The position numbers were made by a program, and so were the translations under genes. Below, in pieces: positions 25,242 to 34,789 of a stretch of DNA of 64,000 nucleotides. The first letter of the stretch is position 1, and every line of letters starts with the position of its first letter. The stretch is from the NCBI RefSeq assembly GCF_018598225.1, contig NZ_JAHESF010000006.1:202635-266634 (forward strand), given 5' to 3'. The notes beneath the pieces are model-generated. The model saw only the letters and a program-made list of their open reading frames with translations, ran no database searches and was not told the origin of the DNA. The stretch is from Chryseosolibacter histidinae (lineage in GTDB: Bacteria; Bacteroidota; Bacteroidia; Cytophagales; Cyclobacteriaceae).

Positions 25242-26504
25242 ATGACGATCACAGAAACAGAAATACAAAACATCAAACAGCGGTTCGGGATCATCGGGTA
25301 CTCTCCCCTCCTGAACAACGCCGTGCGGGTGGCCATGCAGGTAGCACCTACGGATATGTCCGTTCTAATCACCGGCGAAAGCGGGAGCGGAAAGGAATCA
25401 TTTTCGAAGATCATCCACCACCTCAGTCCACGCAAGCATGGACAATTTATAGCCATTAACTGCGGATCGATCCCGGAAGGTACCATCGATTCGGAGCTCT
25501 TCGGCCACGAAAAAGGATCTTTCACGGGCGCCCATGAAGCGCGCAAGGGATACTTCGAAGTAACCAACGGTGGCACTATCTTCCTGGACGAGATCGGCGA
25601 GATGCCCCTCGGCACCCAGGCACGCCTGCTGCGGGTACTCGAGAACGGCGAGTTCATCAAAGTAGGTTCATCCAAGGTGCAGAAAACGGATGTGCGGGTG
25701 GTGGCCGCCACCAATGTGAACCTGATGAAGAATGTAGAAGAAGGAAAGTTCAGGGAAGACCTGTACTACCGTCTCAGCACCGTGCCCATCTTCGTTCCAC
25801 CCCTACGCGAGCGGGGCAAAGATGCCGAGCTGCTCTTCCGCAAGTTCGCCACAGACTTTGCCGAGAAATACAAGGTGAAGCCGGTCATGCTTACTGAAGA
25901 CGCAAAAGATGTACTGGCCAAGTACCGTTTTCCCGGAAACATCCGCCAGCTGAAAAATCTGGTGGAGCAGATCTCCGTGCTGTCAACTGAAGACAAAGAC
26001 ATCAGCGCAGAAGTGCTCCAGCGTTACCTGCCCAAAGAGAATAACTTGCCGGCGCTCTATCGCAACCCCACTATGGAAAAGGATGGCCTGTCGGAACGCG
26101 ACATTCTCTACAAGGTGCTGTTCGATATGAAAAAAGATGTCACCGACCTGAAGAAGATCGTGCTCGACATGCTCAACGGACAAGCGCAGGCGGGACAGCT
26201 CGTCAAAGACAACCCGCACCTTTTCCAGGATATCCCCACGGAGAATGGCGATAACAAAGATCAGCACGTGGTGCTGAACATCCCGGCACAGCAGGCCATT
26301 CAGAATGGCGAGCATGTTGAAGATGTGCACGACATCAGCCATGAGGCCGAAGACGACTCGCTTTCCATCGAGAAGAAAGAAAAAGAGCTGATCATGCGCG
26401 CGCTCCGGAAGAATAACAACAGACGAAAATATGCGGCACGTGATTTGGGGATATCGGAGCGGACCCTATACCGTAAGATCAAACAATACGAGCTTGAAGA
26501 ATAG
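25242..26504 (+). CDS. Sigma-54 interacting transcriptional activator (no receiver domain)
   Basis: AAA+ enhancer-binding protein of 420 aa. Residues ~15-245 form the sigma-54 interaction module: Walker A GESGSGKE (45-52), GSFTGA (92-97, a variant of GAFTGA), Walker B GTIFLDEIGE, and the LREDLYYRLSTVPIFVPPLRER segment. Residues ~245-375 are a linker. The Fis-type HTH closes the protein (KYAARDLGISERTLYRKIKQ). There is no N-terminal receiver, GAF or PAS domain, so activation may depend on expression level or on the linker. The gene sits between miaB and lptE, both envelope or translation housekeeping. Targets unknown. Confidence 0.93.
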   Translation: MTITETEIQNIKQRFGIIGYSPLLNNAVRVAMQVAPTDMSVLITGESGSGKESFSKIIHHLSPRKHGQFIAINCGSIPEGTIDSELFGHEKGSFTGAHEARKGYFEVTNGGTIFLDEIGEMPLGTQARLLRVLENGEFIKVGSSKVQKTDVRVVAATNVNLMKNVEEGKFREDLYYRLSTVPIFVPPLRERGKDAELLFRKFATDFAEKYKVKPVMLTEDAKDVLAKYRFPGNIRQLKNLVEQISVLSTEDKDISAEVLQRYLPKENNLPALYRNPTMEKDGLSERDILYKVLFDMKKDVTDLKKIVLDMLNGQAQAGQLVKDNPHLFQDIPTENGDNKDQHVVLNIPAQQAIQNGEHVEDVHDISHEAEDDSLSIEKKEKELIMRALRKNNNRRKYAARDLGISERTLYRKIKQYELEE

Positions 26505-26508
26505 CCTC

Positions 26509-27060
26509 ATGAACCCGGTGAAACGTACGTTCTCCTCTTTTTTTTCGGTCTGTTTCTGTCTCATTGCCCTGATCATGACAAACTCATGTGGCATTGGCGT
26601 GAATTATTCCATGACGGGCATATCCACCACCGCCAGTACCATCTCCATCAGTGAGTTCTATAACAATGCTGACCTTGGGCCGGCCAACATGGGCCAGACC
26701 ATCACCAACCAGCTGAAGAACTATTTCATTCAGAATTCAAGTCTTAAAGTAGTGGCGGAAGAAGGTGAGCTGATGCTAGAGGGCGAGATCACCGGCTTCT
26801 CCCTCACCCCTATCGCCCCGGTATCTACCGGCAACCCAGAAGATATCAACTCCGCCTCTTCCACCAGGCTAACCATCACAGTTAAAGCCACTTACATCAA
26901 TACTTTGGATGATAAAATGAGCTTCAAAGACAAGAACTTCTCGTTTTACAAGGACTTCCCCAACGAGATCAACGTCGCTGATGTCGAAGAACAGTACACC
27001 CGGCAGATTTTTGAGCGCATTATCAACGATATCTTCAATGCCTCCGTGGCCAATTGGTAA
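26509..27060 (+). CDS. lptE: LptE-like outer-membrane LPS-assembly lipoprotein
   Basis: A 183-aa exported lipoprotein with signal peptide ending near Cys27 (LIALIMTNSCGIG). I start at ATG 26509, 4 nt after the activator stop; a longer frame overlaps that gene and has no signal. The body ISISEFYNNADLGPANMG, TITNQLKNYFIQNSSLKVV, and LMLEGEITGFSLTPIAP is the LptE pattern of Bacteroidota. LptE plugs the LptD barrel and guides LPS to the surface. No lptD is in the window. Operon with miaB and the activator. Confidence 0.87.
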   Translation: MNPVKRTFSSFFSVCFCLIALIMTNSCGIGVNYSMTGISTTASTISISEFYNNADLGPANMGQTITNQLKNYFIQNSSLKVVAEEGELMLEGEITGFSLTPIAPVSTGNPEDINSASSTRLTITVKATYINTLDDKMSFKDKNFSFYKDFPNEINVADVEEQYTRQIFERIINDIFNASVANW

Positions 27061-27160
27061 AATTTCTTATTTTTACCCTGGTGTCGGGTCATCTTTGAAC
27101 TGCCTCAGGGTCAATCTTTTATGACCCCGTCATTTCGCGGTGACACGCCCCCAGCACCTA

Positions 27161-28225
27161 ATGACCATTGTGGATAAGAATCTCTTTACATCACTGCTTC
27201 AACGATACACCGACAGCTCCCTCGCGGAGGCTGAAGAGGTTGTTGCATTGAAAGCGGAATACCCTTACAGTCAGCTTCTTCATACCCTTTCTGCCCGGGT
27301 TAGCAAAGACCATGGGTTCAATTCTCACCAGCAAGAGCTTCAACTGGCCGCGATCCATGCCGCCGACCGTGGTGTGCTGAAAGAGATCATTACGGCCGAA
27401 GCTGTTGAGTCGGAGCCAGAACCCACGCCTGCAAACGCTTATACTCCCGTCACCATACAGGAAACTCCCTCGGCCGCGCCGGAATTCAAAATACAGCGCA
27501 ACGATTCGGCTGATGTTGCTGATGAGCTGATGCGCGATCTTGACAAGCTCAACACCCTGAAGAATAATTTCGAGATGCTGCTGGTAGAATACTCTGAAGT
27601 ACAGAGCGAGGAAACAGCAGCGCCTCCGGTGGAAGAACCTGCTCCTGTTAAAGCCCCGGTTCAGACAAACGAACCGGTACCGGTGAAAAAAACGCCGCCG
27701 GTAAAGGAAGCCGTTCCCGAACATACCGAGCCCGACGGACAGGATGCCACGCCGGCACCGAAACCCAAGGGAAAATCAAAAAAACAAAGGATCATAGAAC
27801 TGGCAAAGGCAATGAACGAAGCTGAAACCGAAGAAAAGGACCTTGAAGATAAGGACAAAAAGGATCGGGCAAGCGCCAGAACCGGCAACCCTTCTGACGA
27901 GCTGATCGAAGAGATCCGTGTATCGAAGGAGGAGATCGTTCCGGAAAGCGACAAGCAAAGGGAGCAGATGGCGATCATCAATAACTTTATCAAGACCCAG
28001 CCTTCTATTACGAACGCCAGAGAACGGCAAAGCCATGCTTCCGGTGATCTGGCCACCATCAAATCTGGTGAATTCGGAGACAACATCGTTTCTGAAACCC
28101 TTGTGGAGATCCTTATCCGCCAGGGTAAAAAAGACAAGGCTATCGAGGTGCTGAAAAAGTTGATTTGGAAATATCCACAAAAAAAGAGTTACTTTGCATC
28201 CCAAATAGAAGACTTGAAGAAGTAA
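27161..28225 (+). CDS. Hypothetical protein with Pro-rich linker and TPR-like C-terminus
   Basis: A 354-aa cytoplasmic protein. I start at ATG 27161 (MTIVDKNLFTSLLQRY); a GTG 21 nt earlier is possible. N-terminal helices (~1-90), a Pro/Glu/Val-rich linker ~145-205 (EEPAPVKAPVQTNEPVPVKK), a charged Lys/Glu-rich segment ~205-260, and a C-terminal TPR-like helix pair (VEILIRQGKKDKAIEVLKKL). No signal peptide. secG follows after 3 nt. The same gene order (miaB, activator, lptE, TPR-like, secG) hints at a conserved envelope-biogenesis cluster, but no specific function is recognised. Confidence 0.82.
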   Translation: MTIVDKNLFTSLLQRYTDSSLAEAEEVVALKAEYPYSQLLHTLSARVSKDHGFNSHQQELQLAAIHAADRGVLKEIITAEAVESEPEPTPANAYTPVTIQETPSAAPEFKIQRNDSADVADELMRDLDKLNTLKNNFEMLLVEYSEVQSEETAAPPVEEPAPVKAPVQTNEPVPVKKTPPVKEAVPEHTEPDGQDATPAPKPKGKSKKQRIIELAKAMNEAETEEKDLEDKDKKDRASARTGNPSDELIEEIRVSKEEIVPESDKQREQMAIINNFIKTQPSITNARERQSHASGDLATIKSGEFGDNIVSETLVEILIRQGKKDKAIEVLKKLIWKYPQKKSYFASQIEDLKK

Positions 28226-28228
28226 CTT

Positions 28229-28582
28229 ATGTACACATTCATTATTGGTTTCATCATCTTTTTTGCCGTTCTGCTGGTGCTGGTGATCCTGGCGCAAAAC
28301 TCTAAAGGCGGCGGACTCACAAGTCAGTTTGGCGGATCTTCTGCCAGCAACATCATCGGCGTGAAAAAGACCGGCGACCTGCTGGAAAAGCTCACCTGGG
28401 GTTTTGTGATCTCCATCATGGTGCTTTCCCTGGTAGCGTCAACCAAAATGGTAACGCCAACAGGCAGACAGGTACCTTCTAACCAGATCATTGAAAGAGC
28501 AGGCGAGCAGTCGTCCCCGGTTGATGTCAATCCCCAATTGAACCTTGACACTACACAAACTCCTGCAGATACTTCAAAATAA
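28229..28582 (+). CDS. secG: Preprotein translocase subunit SecG
   Basis: A 117-aa accessory subunit of the SecYEG translocon. Two transmembrane helices (FIIGFIIFFAVLLVLVILAQ; ~53-70 in LTWGFVISIMVLSLVAS) flank the conserved cytoplasmic loop NSKGGGLTSQFGGSSASN. The C-terminal tail is a Pro/Gln/Asp-rich extension (SSPVDVNPQLNLDTTQTP), longer than in E. coli (110 aa total there, different tail). Last gene of the operon; terminator at 28607. Confidence 0.93.
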   Translation: MYTFIIGFIIFFAVLLVLVILAQNSKGGGLTSQFGGSSASNIIGVKKTGDLLEKLTWGFVISIMVLSLVASTKMVTPTGRQVPSNQIIERAGEQSSPVDVNPQLNLDTTQTPADTSK

Positions 28583-28606
28583 TTTTGTTCTATACCTAAA
28601 CTTAAA

Positions 28607-28637
28607 AGAGCCTGCCGATCCGGTGGGCTTTTTTATT
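28607..28637 (+). terminator. Terminator after secG
   Basis: AGCCTGCCG ... CGGTGGGCT stem followed by TTTTTTATTT. Confidence 0.75.
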
Positions 28638-28639
28638 TA

Positions 28640-28724
28640 AGTACGGTGCGCTAAATACGAAATACGAGGTACGATAGCCAGGTCTGGGATTTACCGTACC
28701 TCGTATTTCGTACTTCGTACCTTA
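28640..28724. repeat. GTACGA palindromic repeat, copy 5
   Basis: GTACGGTGCGCTAAATACGA left arm, diverged core CAGGTCTGGGATTTA, right arm CGTACCTCGTATTTCGTACT. Confidence 0.83.
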
Positions 28725-28738
28725 CAGATAACCTTCGC

Positions 28739-29455
28739 CTAAGCCGACTGCGAAATGTGCTTCACAAACAGCCGCTTTGCCACCGGCATCAGCGTTTCTA
28801 CGAACGGGAATTTCATTTTAGACAGCACCAGGAATGCTGCAGGATTGGGCAGGTCCTTGTACCGGCGGATCAGGTCCAGCTTGATACGCTCATAGGTATT
28901 CAGGGGATTCTTGTCCACGTCTTCGATGAAGCGGGTATTGAGGCTCCGGAGCTGTTCTTTGCTGTCTTCGAAGATGCTCACCTGGTAACGGTATACCTTG
29001 GTTTCCTTCTCTGGCGGCTGTGTCACGAACAGGTAGCCCTCATTGGCATAAAGAGGTGTAACGCCTATCGGTGAGATCTCGCATTGCGATTCCACATATT
29101 CGTAGATCACGGTGCCTTCCTGGAGGGAATCCTTGATCTGCGGAATGGAGAACTCGATGATAGATTCCAGCTCGCTCATCACGGCATCGTCCTGCACCAT
29201 CTCGCGGTAGCTCAGTTCGAGTTTGTTGAACTCTTCCAGCGAGATCTCTTTCGGAAATGCTTCGCGGATCAGGGTTTTGTTTTCCTTGACAGCCTGAAGG
29301 TTCCGGTAATGGAACACAAGGTCGGCCAGGAACGGATAAAGCTCAACTTTGCTGAAGGATTTTTTGACGGTTTGGAGATAGGCCAGCAGCAGGTATTTCT
29401 TGTATTCAAAATCGATCAGACCTTGCGTCAGCCAATCTTTTGACAGTTTTTCCAT
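28739..29455 (-). CDS. Conserved hypothetical protein
   Basis: A 238-aa soluble, mostly helical protein with no signal peptide (MEKLSKDWLTQGLIDFEYKK). The first half is helical (LADLVFHYRNLQAVKEN, REMVQDDAVMSELESIIEF) and the middle carries a beta-rich segment (IGVTPLYANEGYLFVTQPPE). The C-terminus is basic (KLDLIRRYKDLPNPA, MPVAKRLFVKHISQSA). I do not recognise a family. It lies alone between secG and the divergently placed groES. Regular codon usage and no gaps support a genuine gene. Confidence 0.78.
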   Translation of the reverse strand: MEKLSKDWLTQGLIDFEYKKYLLLAYLQTVKKSFSKVELYPFLADLVFHYRNLQAVKENKTLIREAFPKEISLEEFNKLELSYREMVQDDAVMSELESIIEFSIPQIKDSLQEGTVIYEYVESQCEISPIGVTPLYANEGYLFVTQPPEKETKVYRYQVSIFEDSKEQLRSLNTRFIEDVDKNPLNTYERIKLDLIRRYKDLPNPAAFLVLSKMKFPFVETLMPVAKRLFVKHISQSA

Positions 29456-29653
29456 ATGCTCACACTTTCATAACCAAAATATAGCGCATTATACACATGA
29501 AGTCAATGCGAAAATGGCCGCTTATGATGACATGGTCACCAGCCATATAACTGACAACCTGCCATATGGTAACCTAAAAATTATGCCATTTAACCCCAAA
29601 TACATACGTAAATCTGTCATAGAATAGAAAAAATGTCCGTTATTCGCGTCTCC

Positions 29654-29694
29654 TTTCGCCCCGGCATGAAAGCTGCTAAACGGGCAGGGCGAAA
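29654..29694. promoter_or_regulatory. Inverted repeat upstream of groES
   Basis: Perfect arms TTTCGCCC (29654-29661) and GGGCGAAA (29687-29694) with a 25-nt spacer, 40 bp before groES. It is not a CIRCE element (TTAGCACTC-N9-GAGTGCTAA). It could be an unrelated heat-shock operator or a leader hairpin. Confidence 0.4.
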
Positions 29695-29733
29695 CCCTTT
29701 GTTTTGTTTAACCTTAAAACACAATTCTAGTAT

Positions 29734-30012
29734 ATGTCGAAAATTAACTTCAAACCTAATGAGGACAGGGTGTTGGTGGAACCTGCTGCCGCAGAGGAGA
29801 AAACCGCATCCGGAATTATCATTCCTGATACTGCAAAAGAGAAACCGCAGAAAGGCAAGATCGTAGCCGTTGGCGAAGGTCTGAAAGACAAGCCTGTAAC
29901 CGTGAAGGTCGGAGATAATGTGCTCTACGGTAAATATGCCGGAACAGAGATCACGATCGAAGGTAAAGAATACCTGATCATGAGAAACTCAGACATTTTC
30001 GGAATTATTTAA
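29734..30012 (+). CDS. groES: Co-chaperonin GroES
   Basis: A 92-aa heptameric lid of the GroEL chamber. Matches the family along its length: [12 protein letters not shown], mobile loop [44 protein letters not shown] and the end [13 protein letters not shown]. Start ATG 29734. groEL follows after 24 nt, so the two are one operon with the terminator at 31703. An inverted repeat lies just upstream. Confidence 0.97.
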   Translation: MSKINFKPNEDRVLVEPAAAEEKTASGIIIPDTAKEKPQKGKIVAVGEGLKDKPVTVKVGDNVLYGKYAGTEITIEGKEYLIMRNSDIFGII

Positions 30013-31674
<1,662 letters not shown>

Positions 31675-31702
31675 TTGAAACATCGACACTCATATAAAAA
31701 GA

Positions 31703-31732
31703 AAGGCTTCACGAAAGTGAGGCCTTTTTTAT
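31703..31732. terminator. Bidirectional terminator after groEL
   Basis: AAGGCTTCAC, GAAA tetraloop, GTGAGGCCTT, then TTTTATT. It overlaps the end of a minus-strand 55-residue ORF, whose TGA is within the stem. Confidence 0.88.
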
Positions 31733-31876
31733 TCTACGGTTTATGTCTGGTTTATCAGGAATCAACTCTATATTTTCCTGTTCTTGTTCCTGTATAAATG
31801 CCAGGCTATCCACCGTTAAATTATGCACAAATTCAAGAGGCTCATCAATTTTTGATGATTCCTTTTTCTTACTCAT
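31709..31876 (-). CDS. Small acidic ORF downstream of the Panacea gene
   Basis: A 55-aa ORF (starts MSKKKESSKIDEPLEF; ends KKASLS) 22 nt after the Panacea gene stop on the same strand. Composition is hydrophilic with a Gln/Glu run (FIQEQEQENIELIP); no membrane helix. The stop codon falls inside the groEL terminator stem. It could be a partner of the Panacea protein, a truncated remnant, or chance. Panacea genes are usually found in two-gene toxin-antitoxin units, which is the only reason to propose a pairing. Confidence 0.45.
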   Translation of the reverse strand: MSKKKESSKIDEPLEFVHNLTVDSLAFIQEQEQENIELIPDKPDINRRIKKASLS

Positions 31877-31898
31877 CGAATCGGTTTTGAGAAGAGGT

Positions 31899-32435
31899 TT
31901 ACAGTTGATCGTTGGCCGCGGTTTGCCTTACCTTGGTTTGCCTCGCGGCTTCAGCTCTTTCCTTGAAGTATTTTTGGATTATTGTATTCTCTATGACCAA
32001 TTCCAAATCTACTCCGCCATTTCTCTTTATCACCTGATCCCATGGCGATCCATCAACATGGGTAGCATTAGATAACTTTATGGCAGAATATGGAGCGTAG
32101 GTACTCCAAACTGAATCAAGAAATGAAATTGTTTCTTTGTCCAGAGATTCGATTCCCAGAGTCCCTTTGCTGAAATCAATGACTTCTTGCGGCGGTAACA
32201 GCGAAGTAATGCTTGAATTACCCCAGTGTTTCGTTTTATGGTATAAGTCTTTAATAACAGGGCCGAACTGCCATGCCTGAATCGCATCTGTAATTAAAGG
32301 CTCATTTCTTAAAGCCAGATGCCAGCCGTGAGCAAAGTAAATTAGCTTTTGGAGTTTCATTGGTGAAATAAGATCTTTTTCATCAATGCTCTTCTGAATG
32401 AAGTAATTTGCAATAGTTACAGGTGAATATGTCAT
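31899..32435 (-). CDS. Panacea-domain protein (DUF4065; GepA/SocA-like)
   Basis: A 178-aa protein with the Panacea fold: VTIANYFIQKSIDEKDLISPM, MKLQKLIYFAHGWHLAL, ITDAIQAWQFGPVIKDLYH, then SFLDSVWSTYAPYSAIKLS and HVDGSPWDQV. Panacea proteins are antitoxins or chaperone-like adaptors in PanAT modules and in SocA (a ClpXP adaptor). Here no recognisable toxin is adjacent: upstream is OPT on the same strand at 280 bp, downstream a 55-aa ORF. The region 31.74-32.55 kb is visibly more AT-rich than its surroundings, suggesting horizontal origin. A TTGACA/TGTCAA palindrome lies in its upstream region. Identity is fairly sure, function in this context unknown. Confidence 0.88.
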   Translation of the reverse strand: MTYSPVTIANYFIQKSIDEKDLISPMKLQKLIYFAHGWHLALRNEPLITDAIQAWQFGPVIKDLYHKTKHWGNSSITSLLPPQEVIDFSKGTLGIESLDKETISFLDSVWSTYAPYSAIKLSNATHVDGSPWDQVIKRNGGVDLELVIENTIIQKYFKERAEAARQTKVRQTAANDQL

Positions 32436-32445
32436 AATTGCAACC

Positions 32446-32486
32446 TTTACACAATACTAACGCTTTCTTTTGACAATGAGTGTCAA
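32446..32486 (-). promoter_or_regulatory. Candidate promoter/operator of the Panacea gene
   Basis: Palindrome TTGACA-ATGAG-TGTCAA at 32470-32486. On the minus strand a TAGTATTG box follows (7 of 8 to TAnnTTTG) between it and the ATG at 32435. Antitoxin genes are often autoregulated through such palindromes; the operator role is inference. Confidence 0.4.
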
Positions 32487-32570
32487 TGATATTTTGATTA
32501 CAGTCAAACAGTCGATGGCATCCGACTGGAATAACTCAGTGTACGCTAGTTCAATTTCTGACAATCAAAA

Positions 32571-32602
32571 AAAAACCTCTTCCCGGAAGGAAAGAGGTTT
32601 TC
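32571..32602 (-). terminator. Terminator after the OPT transporter
   Basis: Minus strand AAAACCTCTT - loop TCCTTCCGGG - AAGAGGTTTT with a run of T residues. It can also serve the plus strand. Confidence 0.85.
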
Positions 32603-32623
32603 TTTTTCGGATACTGTGTAAAA

Positions 32624-32713
32624 AGTACGAGGTACGATCTCGATAGCTATCGGGAACAAGGTACGATGAGTGCAGATCGAGCTATCGTACTTCGTATTTC
32701 GTACCTCGTACTT
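32624..32713. repeat. GTACGA palindromic repeat, copy 6, with nested palindrome
   Basis: Left arm GTACGAGGTACGATCT, then CGATAGCTATCGGG (32641-32654) in place of the middle of the arm, core GAGTGCAGATCGAGCTATC, right arm CGTACTTCGTATTTCGTACC. It ends 4 bp from the OPT stop codon. Confidence 0.85.
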
Positions 32714-32717
32714 TGGA

Positions 32718-34757
32718 TCAGTCTTTCTTCACCGCCAATCTGTACAGCATAAACATCATCGTAAAGAAGAACAACGTTCCCAGGATCATGTAACCATTCA
32801 GGCTGAAAGTCTCCGTCATGAAGTGCTCCAGGCTCATGCGCCTCATTTCTTCACGGTAGAAAACTCCGAGCACAGCAGCGATCACACCTGTAATGGCGCC
32901 GCCTGCGATAAGGCCGGTGGCGAAGAGGCTGCCACGGCTCAGCTCGTTATCATCTGCGCGCTCGCCTTTTCTTTCAGCTCTCCAGTCAACATATCCTTTC
33001 AGGGCGCCGCCGGCAAATATGGGAAGCGTGGTAGACAGGGGAAGGTAAAGACCGATGGCAAACGCCAGGGCTTTGATATTGCAGAGCTCGAGTGTAACGG
33101 CAATGAACACACCTACCATCACAAACTGCCAGTCGAGGTTGAACGAAAGGATGCCGCGGGTAAGCGTGGCCATGAGCGTAGCCTGAGGTGCAGGGAAATC
33201 GTCACCCCCGATGGCGTGATGGATATTATTCGCCAGCATCTCTGGGGTGGGCGTATCCAGCACCCTGATCACCAAACCAATGGCGATGGACGACACAATG
33301 GCGCCGATAAAAAGGGCCAGCTGCTGATATTTTGGAGTCGCTCCAACGATATAACCGGTCTTCAGGTCCTGTGAAGTACCACCCGCATTGGCTGCAGCAA
33401 TACAGATCATACCTCCTACCACAATGGCCAGAGGTTCGTAGAATTTACCCGACCAGCCCACACTGGTGAAGATGAGACAGGTGCCCATGAGCGTAGCGAT
33501 GGTCATTCCGGAGATCGGATTGTTGCTGGTCCCTACCAATCCTACGATGCGGCTCGATACGGTCACGAAGAAGAAACCAAAGATCACCACGAGTATACCG
33601 ATGAGCAGTTTCTGGAAGACACCGTCGCCGGGAATGCCCGGAAGAATGGAAGTTAAGAGCACCAGCACAATGCTGCCGAAGATCACCACCTTAAATGAAT
33701 AATCGCGGTCTGTTCTCGCAATGCTGGCTTCACCTTTCTCTTTCAGCGAGCCCACGCTTTCGCGGAAGGAGCTGATGATGGTGGGGATGGTCTTGAGCAA
33801 TGTGATAAAACCTCCTGCGGCCACGGCACCAGCGCCGATCTGGCGAATGTAGGCCCGGTATAGTGCGTCAGCATAGTTGCCGAAGGTATGGGTCTCCGGA
33901 TTCCAGTTGCCGTACCCTCCTGCCGTGGTCATGCTGGCCAGGTTGCCGAGCTTCACCAACTGAAGGGCTATGGTATCGGGTGCTACCAGCGTTGACAGCA
34001 GCGGAATGATGGCCCACCACGCCAGCACCGATCCGGCTACCAGCACACCCGAAATTCGTGGACCGATGATGTAGCCTACACCGAGATATTCGGGTGTGAT
34101 CTCGCCGCGCGTAGCTGCAGACGGCCAATATTTATTGGCAGCGCTCGTCACGTACGACGGCATCTCGGAGATAACAAAGAACACTTTCTGAAGCAGCGCG
34201 TAAACGAACGCTACTCCCATTCCTGTGAAGGCAGTCTGTGCAAACACGCCACCCTTCTCTCCCGCCTGCAGCACCGAAGCACAGGCTGTTCCTTCAGGAT
34301 ATGGAAGTGTGCCGTGCTCTTTCACGATCAGCGACCTCCGCAGTGGGATCATCATCATGGTGCCCAGCATACCGCCGAACGCCGCCAGGATGAGGATGGT
34401 GAGATAATCGAAATAACCTTCGCCCACGCTCTTTCCGTCAGCTCCTGGCGACAGAAAAAGAAACCCCGGCAACGTGAAGGCTACACCGGCAGCGATGGAT
34501 TCGCCGGCAGATCCAGTGGTCTGGATGATGTTGTTCTCCAGGATGGTGGTCTTCAAAAATTTCCTTCCCAGCGTGATGGCGATCACCGCGATGGGGATAG
34601 ACGCCGTAACGGTAAGACCCGCCTTAAGGGCCAGGTACACCGTAGACGAGCCGAAAAGGATCCCGAAGAGCGAACCGAATATGATAGACTTGGCCGTAAA
34701 CTCAGCAACGTTGAGCTCAGGCGGTACGTAGGGTTTGAAAGTTTTACTTTCCTGCAT
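32718..34757 (-). CDS. Oligopeptide transporter, OPT family
   Basis: A 679-aa inner-membrane secondary transporter with about 16 hydrophobic segments. Marks: PELNVAEFTAKSIIFGSLFG, STVYLALKAGLTVTASIPI, GSAGESIAAGVAFTLP, and the OPT signature NNPISGMTIATLMGTC. Prokaryotic OPT members take up small peptides or metal chelates by proton coupling. The next upstream gene on the strand is a POT peptide transporter, 32 nt away, so both likely form a peptide-uptake operon. The stop codon is adjacent to a palindromic repeat. Confidence 0.93.
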   Translation of the reverse strand: MQESKTFKPYVPPELNVAEFTAKSIIFGSLFGILFGSSTVYLALKAGLTVTASIPIAVIAITLGRKFLKTTILENNIIQTTGSAGESIAAGVAFTLPGFLFLSPGADGKSVGEGYFDYLTILILAAFGGMLGTMMMIPLRRSLIVKEHGTLPYPEGTACASVLQAGEKGGVFAQTAFTGMGVAFVYALLQKVFFVISEMPSYVTSAANKYWPSAATRGEITPEYLGVGYIIGPRISGVLVAGSVLAWWAIIPLLSTLVAPDTIALQLVKLGNLASMTTAGGYGNWNPETHTFGNYADALYRAYIRQIGAGAVAAGGFITLLKTIPTIISSFRESVGSLKEKGEASIARTDRDYSFKVVIFGSIVLVLLTSILPGIPGDGVFQKLLIGILVVIFGFFFVTVSSRIVGLVGTSNNPISGMTIATLMGTCLIFTSVGWSGKFYEPLAIVVGGMICIAAANAGGTSQDLKTGYIVGATPKYQQLALFIGAIVSSIAIGLVIRVLDTPTPEMLANNIHHAIGGDDFPAPQATLMATLTRGILSFNLDWQFVMVGVFIAVTLELCNIKALAFAIGLYLPLSTTLPIFAGGALKGYVDWRAERKGERADDNELSRGSLFATGLIAGGAITGVIAAVLGVFYREEMRRMSLEHFMTETFSLNGYMILGTLFFFTMMFMLYRLAVKKD

Positions 34758-34789
34758 AGATAAAGGTTAAATGAGTTCTGTCAAAGGTC

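Noticed and set aside
29640..29733. CIRCE operator before groES
   Set aside because: The inverted repeat there does not match TTAGCACTC-N9-GAGTGCTAA.
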